Made by a program: the position numbers and the translations under genes. Below are positions 43,109 through 55,036 of a DNA stretch of 64,000 bases, one piece after another. Under the pieces are notes generated by a model. It was given only the letters and a program-made list of their open reading frames with translations. It was not told the origin of the DNA and did no database searches. The stretch's first letter is position 1. Every line of letters starts with the position of its first letter. The stretch is from Candidatus Altimarinota bacterium (GTDB lineage Bacteria > Patescibacteriota > Gracilibacteria > BD1-5 > UBA6164): NCBI GenBank assembly GCA_020631485.1, contig JAHDHC010000001.1, positions 1 to 64,000 of the forward strand, given 5' to 3'.

Positions 43109-44731
43109 TTACATTATCTTCCCATCTCTAGGGTAGTCAAAGTCAAGATCGATAATCGAGAGTCAGGATTCGAGCATAGCTTCTTTGAGAGTGTCTTTGA
43201 ATGCTGATTTTTCTCGTACTTTATATCCATTTGCTCAGAAACTCTCGGCGAGTTGTACAAAGTCAGGGTTATTAAAGTCGAGTCAAAAGTCTCAGAATCA
43301 AGCGGAGTCTTGCTTCCACTTTATCATTCCATATGATTTATTGTTTAAAACTACTACTACAAGATTGAGTTTCATACGCACAGCCGTTTCTAGATCTCAG
43401 AGATTCATCACGAGTCACCCATCGCCTGTTACACATACTACTTGCTTGTCTGGATTGAGTCTCTTCGCTTCCATCGCTGATGCGAGTCAGGCTCACATGG
43501 TTGCAAGGGTATTGTCCAGAAGAAGAGTATTTGGTTTGCGTGCCGGATAGTTTCTCGCGATCCACACTTTGTAGAGACCATTATCGAGAGTGAGAATATC
43601 TTCATCATCGAGTGCTTCTCTGAGCTCACGACAGAGTCTACGAGGCATCATATACTGAGCTGCTTGTTCTAGTTTTTCATTTTCTAGGATCTTCTTTTTA
43701 TTCAGCTCGTTTGTCTTATAGATTTTTTCAAAGTTCCATCCACTCGTATCTATATCTTCATCATACAGCTTCCAAAGAGTGTATCAGATATCTCAGATTA
43801 CTTCCATATAGGGAGTATACACATAGTCGATATCAGTTGGGTAAAAATTGATATGAATGATTTTTGTTTTTTTATCGGTGATGATTTGAGTTGGTTTCTC
43901 AGAAGCATCATACCCGACAGTGAGGATGAGGTCTGATTTATCAAGAGCCTTGTGAATGTAGTCTCCACTTGTAATAGCTGCAGTTCAGAGATAGGTTTCA
44001 TTTTCTCACTCGACTACCCCTTTTCACATCTGACTACAAAAATACGGGATATTATGCTTGTTTATAAACTTTGTGAGGTATTTTGTGATACGCTTTCTGT
44101 TTGCTCAACCTCAGATACATATAATTGGAGCTTTGGATTTCTCGAGCTCTTCTTTGAGAAGCAGAAGTATCTTGTCATCTGCATGTTGACGACGAGATAT
44201 CGGCATTTCTATATCGAGTACATCTTTGCTTTTTACATTTTCTGCCGCTATATCTTCTGGGAGTTCTATGTGAACGGCTCATGGTTTTTCTTGTTCGGCT
44301 ATCTTGATAGCATTGTTCACGGTAAATGCAATTTTTTCAGGACTCACAATACTCGTCGAAAACTTCGTAATTGGTTTCATCATAGATACAGCATCGATGA
44401 TCTGAAACTGTCACTGTTTTGAAGAATTTATAGGTTTTTGTCAGGTTATTACCATGATAGGCATTCATCAGAGCTGAGCATATGCTACTCAAGTTACCAT
44501 ATTGGTTGCTCAAGGTCAGAGAGTTGCAAGTGCGACTCATATCTTCCCCGTGAGTCTTCCGTATGTTGCAGCCATAAATACGGCTGTTTGCTCATTTCTC
44601 GTCAAAATGAGTTTGATCTGAGATTTTCTGAGTGACTCTAAAAAATCGAGATTTTCTTCTCATGGAACTCCATATATGAGTTCGACTCCATGAGATTCGA
44701 GGGTTTTTACAAATAGGTCAGAAGCTTTCAT
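43109..44731 (-). CDS. Thiamine-diphosphate enzyme of the acetolactate synthase / 2-oxo-acid decarboxylase group
   Basis: A 540-residue ThDP enzyme with GVPGEENLDFL and ILTRNEQTAVFMAATYGRLT in the PYR domain (the catalytic Glu is in RNEQ), and VTGDGGLVMNLGDLETAVRM with VVVLNNKSYGMIKWKQ in the PP domain (GDG...N motif). It looks like acetolactate synthase large subunit, but no small subunit or other branched-chain gene is near. Paired with an aldehyde dehydrogenase, a 2-oxo-acid decarboxylase role (as in the cyanobacterial 2-oxoglutarate route) is plausible. Confidence 0.88.
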
Positions 44732-44807
44732 GTTTTAAAACTGAATAATATTGATACTACTATACAAATGAAATGTAAGAGAATCTTAAGGAATTTTTCT
44801 GAAATGC

Positions 44808-45767
44808 CTAATGTAAGTTGGGATATTCATTTAAAATACGCAATACAGCCTGATATAAATAGATATAGGTTTCTTCTCTTTTTAGCACGAGACTTCAAGG
44901 ATTTTCACTTTTGTAACTATCGAATGATGATACATCTGGAGTTTCTCAATAAAAAGACAATTTTGGTCTGCTATCTCAGATTTGTTGTAACCTTTCCCAT
45001 TCTTCTTGTTCTGGGAGATATTCGTATGTATGATCGTATCTGAAATCAAGAGGATAGCTCATAACTCAGTCTCATCTTTGAAAATACTTGTCGAGGAGCG
45101 ATTCGACAATAGCTCATATGAGTATCTCATTTCCTGCTCTATCTGTTAGCTGTCTCATATTTAGGATACGCTCTGCTCCTTTTTTCGTAGCTATGAGTGG
45201 TCAAAATATTCATGGAAATTCTTTGAGTTCAGGACTTCAATCATGAAAATGATCGAGATTTATTCCCCTTTGTGCAAAGAGATTATGTAGATTTTTTGCG
45301 AGTCAGTCTTCAGATATGCGGTGCGAATCGGGGATATTTTTTGCTATTTTCCTTGTAAAAGAAATAAACTCAAAACCACCTGCATCCCTCGCTTCAGAGA
45401 TACTTTGTATTGTTTGTTGAATGTTTTCTTCCGATAAAAAATCTGTTTTTTCTGGTTCAAATCTGATGATGAGTTCATCATGTCAGTGACTATTTTCAAG
45501 ACAATATCTGTAGCTTTCTTGAATCTGTTGCATGTAACTATCACAATCATCGAGAAACTTCACAGTGATGTTTTCTGCTGATCTATCATAGTACTCTAAA
45601 CTTCTCCTAAATGATGTACAAGTAGATCATCCATCAACAACTATAAGTCTAATTTTTTTTCTTTGTGCAGCATGAAGTGTCTCAAGTGTACAATTTACCC
45701 TGTCTATGTGACTTGGAATTTTTTCCACTTGGGTGTTTGCAAAATAAAGAACGTTAGAAGTAGGCAT
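44808..45767 (-). CDS. Possible glycosyltransferase-like protein, 319 aa
   Basis: ATG at 45767 to UAG. The segment KIRLIVVDGGSTCTSFRRSL near residue 37 resembles the first nucleotide-sugar-binding strand and DG loop of GT-A glycosyltransferases, but the DxD motif is not certain (FLDDCDSY is a candidate). The rest is soluble. It could instead be an unrelated Rossmann-like protein. Confidence 0.45.
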
Positions 45768-45803
45768 AGTTTTTTAGATATAAAAAAACTATAAGTGAAA
45801 TAA

Positions 45804-46568
45804 TTATGAAGTCAATTTTTTGAGGAATTCTTTTTTTTCTAGGTGCTTATGAGATTCTAAGAAGTCTTTATAGTCTCATCAAAGGGCTATGCATTTTGCG
45901 TATCATTTTTTCCAAATTTCTTTTTCGGAGAATGTGAGTTTGTAGAGTATGAGAGTGTCTTTGAGATACTCTTGTTGCATTTCATCTTCTGGGCTATGAT
46001 TGCTTTTTATGAGATCACGAATCTTTTCAAGCAATAACAAATAATCAAATCACTCCAAGCAGTCAGTAAATTTCTCTGGATCTATATTTCGAGATGCTTC
46101 AGAAATCGAATCAAACGGTCTTTTGAGGATTATATATGGTATTTTTTCCTCAGTTGCAATCAAATCTGTAGCATAACTCTCCATATCAACATATGCTTCT
46201 CATTGCATGTCAGACTCTTGAGTGACTATTTTCTCAGAAGAGAGAATAGATTGTTTTTTGAGGAAGTCTATATACACAGGACAAAGTAGCTCACGATTAT
46301 TTGCAGCTCAGAGTATCCTGTATACTTGAAAATCATCTGATGATGCGCTTTTAGTTTTTCCGCATAGTCCTATGTTTACGACAAAATCAGGTGTATCTGT
46401 GAGATTATCGAGATAGTGTTTTAGAGAATATAGAGTTTTGTAGTTTCATACTCATGTCAAAAAAAACTTGGTCTTGATTCACACAATGCCAAGTTTTTTT
46501 ACTTCTTTTTTGATAGAGTTGAGCTCTGCGGGGAGAGCTGCTGTAAATAAGACTGTTATATCTTTCAT
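45804..46568 (-). CDS. Nucleoside phosphorylase / MTA-SAH nucleosidase-like protein
   Basis: A 254-residue protein with the phosphorylase-type start ITVLFTAALPAELNSIKKEV, then PDFVVNIGLCGKT and the diagnostic EAYVDMESYAT with the nucleoside-binding Met-Glu. The C-terminal 60 residues form a helical extension. It would cleave or phosphorolyse a nucleoside; 5'-methylthioadenosine or adenosylhomocysteine are the usual substrates. Confidence 0.75.
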
Positions 46569-46595
46569 AAACCTATCTTTGTTTTTGATTGAATC

Positions 46596-47489
46596 TTATT
46601 GGATAATCAGTTCTTCGAGAGCTTTGATTCTATCCTCGAGAGGAGGATGGGACGCAAAGAGTGCTCTGAAACCACTTGCTTTCCCAGTACTTATTTTCAT
46701 AGTGGAAAATCAATCAGCTTTTACCGGTTGCATACCATCTTTCATCATCTGAAGTGCTTTGAGTCATGCAATCATTTTTTCTTTTCATACATAGCGTGCG
46801 CTCCCTGCATCAGCCTTGAACTCTCTGAACCTTGAAAATTTCATAGTGATGATACTTGCAAGAAACCCAAATACGAGTTGAAATGCTATATCAACGGCAA
46901 AACGAACCATTCACGCTACATTTTCGTGTACGAAGTTTTGAGCTATATTTGCGACGATTTTTGCAGCAAATATTACAAAGGTATTTACGACTCATTGTAG
47001 AAGGGTCATTGTCACCATGTCACCATTAAGTACGTGAGCCATCTCGTGTGCTACTACTCATTCGATTGCATCTTTTCACATAGTATCCATAAGACCTGTT
47101 GATACTGCAACGAGTGATTTGTTTTTACTTGGTCAAGTTGCAAAGGCATTTGGCTCAGCTGATTCATAGAATCCTACTTCCGGCATCTCGATGTTATTTC
47201 TTTCAGAGAGATCTTGAACCACAGAATACACAAGACGTTCTTTTTCTGAGAGCACACTTACTTCATCAGCCTGTACTGGAGTTATTTTATAGGCTCTTTT
47301 TGCCATCCAACGGGAGAGAGCAAGACTGATAAAACTTCATCAAAAACCAAAAACTACTGCGAGAATCATGAGGCCGTATATTCCTCATCCTACATTGATT
47401 CCAAAAAATGATAAAATGTATAAAAATACATTCAAGATAATAAGTATTCATATATTTGCACATATAAATAGAAGAATTCTCGTTCACAT
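46596..47489 (-). CDS. htpX: Membrane metalloprotease HtpX
   Basis: The 297-residue protein has two N-terminal membrane helices, the zinc-binding [15 protein letters not shown], two further helices, and the third ligand in [10 protein letters not shown], ending with [16 protein letters not shown] typical of HtpX. It degrades misfolded membrane proteins with FtsH. Normal length. Confidence 0.94.
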
Positions 47490-47529
47490 AATTACTTTTA
47501 TTAGAAATATTATATTTATAGTTTAGTCT

Positions 47530-47572
47530 TTTGTATTTTTTTGTCAAAAAACAAGACTTTATGTTGTATCAT
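47530..47572 (-). terminator. Possible terminator after the PolA-like exonuclease gene
   Basis: On the minus strand AAGTCTT is followed by a T-run and A-run and then AAGACT; the stem is weak but lies directly after the stop codon. Confidence 0.35.
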
Positions 47573-48886
47573 TTAGAGCCCGAGACTCATTTGTTCGTCT
47601 TGACTCGTACTTGTATGGTTTGAGCTTAAATACAGCTCTAAAATCTGAAGATCGTATTTGAGATTGTGTCATACGATCGTGATATCTATTTTGAGAATTT
47701 TTTGTATGAAAAGCTTAAGAATATCATCAGATATTTTTGGTCATCTATGAAGTCTATTTATATAGTATATATTTTGATCATCTATGTAGATACTTAATCA
47801 TACGAGTTCCGCTTCTATGATGCTTAGGGATGTAGTTTCTGTGTCAAGAACAATCTCTTTTGATTTCAGTATCTTTTTCTCAAGTACTGCAAGTCACTCA
47901 CTATCTCAGATTATTTGCACTGTGAGTCAGAGATCTTCCCATTTTTTTAGTTGTTTTTCTTCTTCTCAAGCAAGAGAGAAAAACTCATACTCTCTAAAAA
48001 AACTCAGTACTTGAGGATTGTGAATCTCTTGTTTTTTAAAAGCAAAATTCTCTAGTTTGAAATCATCAAGATCAACTAAGAGATCAAGAGTTGCGAGTTT
48101 CTTGCTCAAAAAGGCATCATCTCTCCCAGCAAGAAGTTTCTCATAGGTTTTTCCACTAAAACATGATTTTATGGGTTTCTTGTAGTCTTCTCCTACTGAC
48201 TCTAAAAGCTCTTCGATTTGCATTCATGATTCTATTTGTTCAACGCGAGAGTATATTTCTTCTATATTTCAGATCGCATTGAGGAGTGGGACAGCTTTTC
48301 CCGGTCAAAAACCAGCTATTCCAGGAATGTTATCAGCACTATCTCCGACGATTGCAAGGTAATCCACTACATGCTTCGCATCTATCCCAAACTTTTCACG
48401 AGTTTCATCGGGCCCAAACTTCTTACGCTTCATAGTGTCATAAATCTTGACGTTCTCAGACACAAGAGCGTATAAATCTTTATCTCAAGAGAGAATATCT
48501 ACTTCGTAATTCTCATCTCAATTGTATTTGTGCGCAAGTGTTGCTATTACATCATCTGCTTCATATCCCGGTATTGCTATGATATCTATATTCATCAAGC
48601 TCACCATATCTTCTATATCCTGTATCTGTGACTTGAGATTGTCTGGCATCTTGTCACGTGTCGCCTTGTAATCCTCATATAAATCATGACGAAAATTCTT
48701 TCACTTTGCATCTTTGATAAATATGAGATAATCAGGATTCTCACGTATCATCTGTCCAGTAAAAAACTTTGCCATCCCAAAAACAGCATTTACAATCTTT
48801 CCATCTTTTCTCGAAAATTCTGGCAAAGCAAAAAACATCCTGTATATAAAAGAATTGGCATCGATGAGATATATTTTTTTCTTCAT
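47573..48886 (-). CDS. PolA-like 5'-3' exonuclease with a truncated 3'-5' exonuclease domain
   Basis: The 437-residue product begins like DNA polymerase I: MKKKIYLIDANSFIYRMFFA, with GYEADDVIATLA, DILSGDKDLYALV and VGDSADNIPGI forming the 5'-nuclease active site (residues 1-280). A 3'-5' exonuclease domain starts near 330 (LDTETTSLSI, ExoI; VGHNLKYDLQIL, ExoII) but stops about 15 residues later at UAA, before ExoIII and the whole polymerase domain. It may be a stand-alone flap nuclease for RNA primer removal or a truncated polA. No remnant of the polymerase lies downstream. Confidence 0.88.
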
Positions 48887-49000
48887 GAGTGCATACTACT
48901 TAAAATACCAAAAAATCAACATATTAGGAAATCAAGAAAGTTGACACATTTTAAAAAATATATTTTAATATATATATGAATATATTTATAAATGTATTGT

Positions 49001-49366
49001 ATGATAAATAAAATTTGAAATAATTGAGAATTCTCTTCTGACGCTGTTACAACAGAAGATCAAGATCAATTATTAGAGCTCTGTCATCAAATATGAAATG
49101 AATGATGTGATGATAATACTGATCAAGATGTGAATTTTGATTTTGCATACAGAACATATGAAGAAATACTTGCAGCTCTAAATGAAAATGATAGAACTTT
49201 TATGAATAATTTTATCAATAATTTTAATGATCAGTATTTGATTGATCCAGACTCAAAAACACCAGTTTCTAAACAATTTATAGCTCTGTTAAAAAAGCTA
49301 AAAGAAAAATATATCCCTGATCAATGAGATGAGTTTGCTGATAGCGTAAATGTGATTTTGCACTAA
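49001..49366 (+). CDS. Small acidic hypothetical protein, 121 aa
   Basis: ATG at 49001, UAA at 49364. The product is acidic and Asn/Asp-rich with a Cys-containing middle (LCHQIGNEGCDDNTDQD) and a helical end (FIALLKKLKEKYI). No family. It uses six UGA glycine codons and lies divergent from the PolA-like gene. Confidence 0.55.
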
Positions 49367-49437
49367 GAATTAAAAAATAGCAGTTTTTTTCGAACTGTGT
49401 ATTTGTGAATATTATTTCGAGTAATACGCATTTGTAT

Positions 49438-50033
49438 TTATACGTACTTTACACAAATATTGTATAATGAAGGAGCTTTTGTTGATAAATTCTCGAGGAA
49501 CTCGGAAACTTTTTGAATATCTACTTGTGTATTTCATGTCAGAGTTATAGGTGTCTCTTGTCATTGTTCCTCAAAAGAATTGTAATAGGTTATTCACTTC
49601 TTCCCATTTCTGAGTGCATCAATCAAAGCGTAGGAATATTCTACATCTGAATATTGTTCCTCGAGTTTTTTGAGTTCCTCCGCAGATTTCCCTAAGTCTA
49701 GGACTCATCAAGTATTACTCACCTGTGAAATCTGATGTTGGTAATTATCGATTCTCTGTATATGACAATCTGTCATATTATCTAAAAGTGTAGTTATTTT
49801 TTTGCGAGCCCGATCTTGTAAAAATGCTAGATCTTGAGTGTCGAGTATTCCTCAAGATTCATCATCGAGGGCGAGAAATAGTTCACGTACAATACTTTTT
49901 AGGTCACTGAAATCTGATGTGTGAACATCTGTTGGCGAGCAAAGATTTATCTCATCTATAAAATAATTTACTCTATGAGCCTGAAGTTCTGTTTTTGTAG
50001 TATTTGAGATAACATAATTTCTATATTAAACAT
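49438..50033 (-). pseudogene. Hypothetical gene with a one-base frameshift near its start
   Basis: A frame of about 185 codons (starting around LQAHRVNYFIDEINL) has no usable start codon. An ATG at 50033 opens another frame that would join it if one A were added to the run of five T (A on the coding strand) at 49992-49996: MFNIEIMLSQILQK then TELQAHRV. This may be a true frameshift mutation, a sequencing error in a homopolymer, or slippage. The product is a soluble helical protein with no recognised family. Confidence 0.5.
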
Positions 50034-50229
50034 ATAATATTATGTATATTAAAGATAAGGTGTCAAAAATTTATTATTTTCTTTTACTCATGAGTCTATT
50101 TGTTCTGACTTTAAAAGCTATGAATTCATAAAAGTGCTATAAGTACTCCTTTGCTTATTTAATGGAAAAACACTAAAAAAATAATTGTAAATTATGTGAA
50201 ATACTGTATAAATTTAAAGATAATATTTT

Positions 50230-50922
50230 ATGATTTTTTATACTCCTCGTATGAAAGAATTTATTTTACAAGAAAAAAAGCAACTGACTCATGACGTGTA
50301 TGAGTTGAAGTATGTATCTGATACTGATATGAGCCATGTACCCTGACAATTTGTCACTTTTATACTGCCTGACGGAATAGGAGGAAGGAGTTATTCTGTC
50401 CTTTCTGCTGATAAAAATGAATTTGTCTTGATCATAAAGAGAGTAGCAGATGGGAAAAAGGGGAGTATTACTCTCTGTGATGCAGAAGTAGGAACAAGCT
50501 ATAAATGAGTTGGCCCTGTTGGGAAATTTGTCTTATCCGAGGAGAAGAATGCGAAGCTTTTTGCTGGGACAGGTACAGGAGTAGTTCCACTCTATAATCA
50601 AATACTCACATCCCTTGAATCAGGAAACACCAAAGACATCTGTCTCCTTTTTTGAGTGAGAAAAGAAACTGACCTATTTTACCAAGAACAATTCAATAGT
50701 CTTTCAGAAAAATATAATAACTTTGAAGTCAAATATGCACTGAGTCGTGAATCGATTGAAGGATATCATCACGGATACATCACTGATTTCGTAGATACAG
50801 ATTTGAGTCAGAGATTTGATGAAGCATACTTATGCTGAGCTCCAGTAGTGGTTGACTCTATGGAAGAGGTACTAAAAAAATATGATTTTGATCAAGAGAA
50901 AATTTATACAGAAAAATACTAA
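50230..50922 (+). CDS. FNR-like FAD/NAD(P)H oxidoreductase
   Basis: A 230-residue single-module reductase. GRSYSVLSA is the flavin motif, KLFAGTGTGVVPLYN the NAD(P)-binding loop, FGVRKETDLFY the next strand, and AYLCGAPVVVD the C-terminal block. It is clearly related to the middle part of the fusion protein at 10112 (shared GVRKE-DLFY). Its electron partner is unknown. An ATG at 50251 in the same frame is an alternative start. Its stop is 3 bases before rel. Confidence 0.85.
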
Positions 50923-50925
50923 CAC

Positions 50926-53145
50926 ATGTACGAGAAGATAGATGAAGAAATAAAAGTCATAGCTTCAAAGGCTTCACATTATATGAAGCAACACTCGAAG
51001 ATATTTGTGAAGTCTGAGATCAAAAAAGCTTATGAATATGCTAAAAAGGCTCATGAATGAGACCTTCGTCTTTCTGGTGAGCCATATATTTCTCATCCAG
51101 TAGCAGCAACTCATATTTTGCTCAGTATCAAGCCAGATATCGCAACAATCCAAGCATGTTTGTTGCATGATGTGATCGAAGATACTCCTGTGAGTTATAA
51201 AGACATACAAGAAGAATTTTGAGTTGAAGTAGCTGACCTTTGTTCTGGTATGGAAAAGCTCTCAAAAGTTCGCTATGAGTGAGAAGAGCGTAGTATAGGA
51301 AGCTTGAGAAAAATGTTTGTGGCAATGGCTGATGATCTCCGTGTCATATTTATAAAGCTGGCTGATAGACTTCACAACATGCAGACTCTTCATAATCATC
51401 CTAAAAAACATAAAAGACAGAGGATAGCACTTGAGACTCTCAATATCTATGCACCTATTGCTGATAGGCTTGGGCTATATCGTATCAAACATAGCCTAGA
51501 TGAAGAGTGTTTTAAGATACTCAAGCCAGAATCCTATGCGAGACTCAAAGAAGATTTAGAAAAACTGGAAGAGTCAAAAAACTACTTTAAGCAAAATGTA
51601 AAAGAAGAAGTAACATCTCTCTTACGAGAAAAAGGACTCAAACGATTTGAGGTAAATTTCCGCGTAAAACAGATATACTCAGTGTATAAAAAAATGAAGC
51701 GTAAGTGATTTACAGATGTATCAGAACTCTATGATCTTTATGGTATACGTATCATAGTAAAGGACATAACTACCTGTTATAGGGTTTTGTGATTTATTCA
51801 TGAAAATACCACTCCACTTCCGGGGAGGTTCAAAGACTACATAGCTCTTCCTAAACCAAACTGATACAGAAGCCTCCATACCTCCGTTATAGGGTTATTA
51901 GAAAAGCACAAAAAACAAGCAGCAGAAATACAGATAAAAACTTATGAGATGATGGAATATTCTGATCTCTGAATGGCTGCGCATTTTGACTACAAGGAAA
52001 AATGAAGCAAGATATCGACAGATATAGACTGGGTGAAAGATCTTAAAGAATTAACCGAAAATCTTGAAAATAATGATTTTATGGATTCTCTCAAAATCGA
52101 TATTTTTAAGGATAGAATTTTTGCACTCACCCCAAAATGAGACACAAAAAATCTCCCACAAGGTTCTACTCCTATCGATTTTGCTTACTCGATCCATACG
52201 GATTTGTGAAATCATATCAGTATAGCGAAGGTAAATGGAAAAGTATATCCGCTCGATAAAGATCTTCAGAGTGGTGATATAGTAGAAATTGTTACAGATA
52301 AATCTCGCAGACCTAATCCACTCTGGCTTTCTTTTGTAAAAACTTCAAAAGCAAAGGCGAGTATCAGAGCGAGTATGAGGAAGGAAGATAAAGATATGCA
52401 CAGAGAACGTGGGAAAGAGATAGTAAACAAGTATCTAGAAAAATCTGGACTTGAGCCACTAGACAAGGAGTTGAGTATCTTAAAATCTCTCGATGGTCGT
52501 ATAAATAATTTGCCAGAAAGACTGAGTATTCTCGAGCAGATTGGGAACTTTTCTATTGCGCCGTCTTCACTTCTGAGGAAGATTCTCAAGACCAATAATC
52601 TCATAAAAAAAGAACCACAGCAAGAGCAAAAGAAGCAAGTAAATCAAAAGCCACAAGTCACTGAGCAGGCAGAAGAAAAAACAATTTATATTGGTGGAGA
52701 AAAAGATATAGAATATAGACTCTGAAAATGTATGCAGGAAAGAGATCTTGAGAGTCTTGATAACAGTATTGTTGCCCATATAAACTCCAAATGAATCATC
52801 ACTGTACACAGACAAGATTGTTCAGAGCTTGATTTTGTAAATAAAGAACGACTTATAAACGCCTTTTATGAAGGAGATGAAAATGCCTCACTTTTTGTAG
52901 ATATAGAGTTTGAGTTTTATAACAAGATATGAGTCCTTAAGGAACTCTCAGCTATCCTTTTTTGAATGAATATCAATGTCTTATGAATCGTGACAGAGCA
53001 AAAACATAAAACAAGACTTTCTATGAAGTTTACGCTCGAAATCCAGGAAAATGATTATCTCAAGATAGATAGACTCATAGACAGAGTGAAGTTTAATCTT
53101 GATCAGAGTTATTGCACTCACAAGATCCTCAGTATACATTCGTAA
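50926..53145 (+). CDS. rel: Bifunctional (p)ppGpp synthetase/hydrolase Rel
   Basis: A 739-residue RelA/SpoT homologue. The HD hydrolase domain has LLHDVIEDTPVSY and KLADRLHNMQTL; the synthetase domain has DLYGIRIIV and RFKDYIALPKPNGYRSLHT; the TGS domain includes FALTPKGDTKNLPQGSTPID; the end has the zinc-binding-like and ACT-type regions (VHRQDCSEL). Both catalytic halves look intact, so it should make and degrade the stringent-response alarmone. Confidence 0.95.
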
Positions 53146-53153
53146 TAGATACC

Positions 53154-53187
53154 AAAAAAGACTCGATAGATTCGAGTCTTTTTTTGA
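53154..53187. terminator. Bidirectional terminator between rel and rpsO
   Basis: AAAAAAGACTCGA and TTCGAGTCTTTTTTT pair around a short loop between two convergent genes. Confidence 0.85.
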
Positions 53188-53194
53188 ATGGAAA

Positions 53195-53464
53195 TTATTT
53201 TCTCAAGTTGAGTTTTGATATGATTTCATCATATTTACTTGGATTTTTTCTCTTGAGGTATGTGAGCATTTTTCTTCTCTTTGATACCATTTGCATGATC
53301 CCTCTTCTTGAGTGATTATCTTTTTTGTGAACCTTTAAGTGTTCTTTTAGGTTTTCTATCTCAGTTGTGAGAATAGCAATTTGTACTTCAGGAGATCCAG
53401 TGTCTCATTTTTTCTGAGCAAACTCTTTTATGAGCTTCTCTTTATCAGCTTTTGTAACAGCCAT
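53195..53464 (-). CDS. rpsO: Ribosomal protein uS15
   Basis: The 89-residue protein is S15 in full: [52 protein letters not shown]. It binds 16S rRNA at the central domain. UGA encodes the Gly before DTGSPE. Confidence 0.96.
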
Positions 53465-53568
53465 GATAGTATTTTTAGTGAATAAAGTTTTGTAACACAT
53501 CCGGAAAATACGCCAGAAATATTACGAAACTCAGTATAAACTATTTTTTTGAGTTTGCAAAGGGAATA

Positions 53569-54642
<1,074 letters not shown>

Positions 54643-54659
54643 AATTTGTAAGTTTATAT

Positions 54660-54700
54660 AAATAAAAAATTTCCTACTTGCTGATGCTCGAAGGAAATTT
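54660..54700 (-). terminator. Terminator-like hairpin in the leader of the DAHP synthase gene
   Basis: On the minus strand AAATTTCCT pairs with AGGAAATTT and is followed by a run of T, 18 bases before the DAHP synthase ATG. No gene upstream would need it, so a premature-termination control of this gene is likely. I do not see a convincing leader peptide. Confidence 0.5.
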
Positions 54701-54739
54701 GCTTGTTTTTTTTAAAACGATATCTTATATATTTTCGTG

Positions 54740-55015
54740 ATGCAAAAAATCCTTCAACTTCGTGTAGTAGAAAAAGTTCCAAAAGTAAAAGTAAGATATT
54801 GCTTGCTGATTCATAATCATCAAAAATATATAAAATGTAATTTGCATACTAAGAAAATCTGAAAGAAGTCAAATTTTTCTTTTTTGTTTTCGAAAAAATG
54901 TATAAGATATGGAATATTTCTAATCCACTCTGCCCCACTTCGTGAAACATCTCTCTTTTCAAAAGGAGAGTCAAATCTTCCTTCCTTTTGAAGGGAAGAG
55001 CTGGGGATGGATTAG
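54740..55015 (+). CDS. Doubtful small ORF running into palindromic element A5
   Basis: An open frame of 91 codons starting MQKILQLRVVEKVPKV that ends with UAG inside the right arm of element A5. The N-terminal part is basic; the last 30 residues are encoded by the element. It may be a real small gene altered by an insertion, or chance. Confidence 0.25.
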
Positions 55016-55016
55016 A
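54919..55016. repeat. Palindromic element A5 upstream of murL
   Basis: Outer arms TCTAATCCA (54919-54927) and TGGATTAGA (55008-55016) enclose two hairpins, CTCTCTTTT...AAAAGGAGAG and CTTCCTTCC...GGAAG-type, each about 20 bp. This 98-bp copy shows the full outer-repeat plus two-hairpin plan. Confidence 0.75.
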
Positions 55017-55036
55017 GACCTAAGAAAAGATATTAC

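Noticed and set aside
43185-43629. Plus- and minus-strand frames inside the ThDP enzyme gene
   Set aside because: The minus-strand frame with UGA as Gly gives an uninterrupted 540-residue ThDP enzyme; the others are overlaps.
54740-55015. Confident calling of the small ORF upstream of murL
   Set aside because: No recognisable motif, overlap with a likely promoter region on the other strand, and its end is a repeat.
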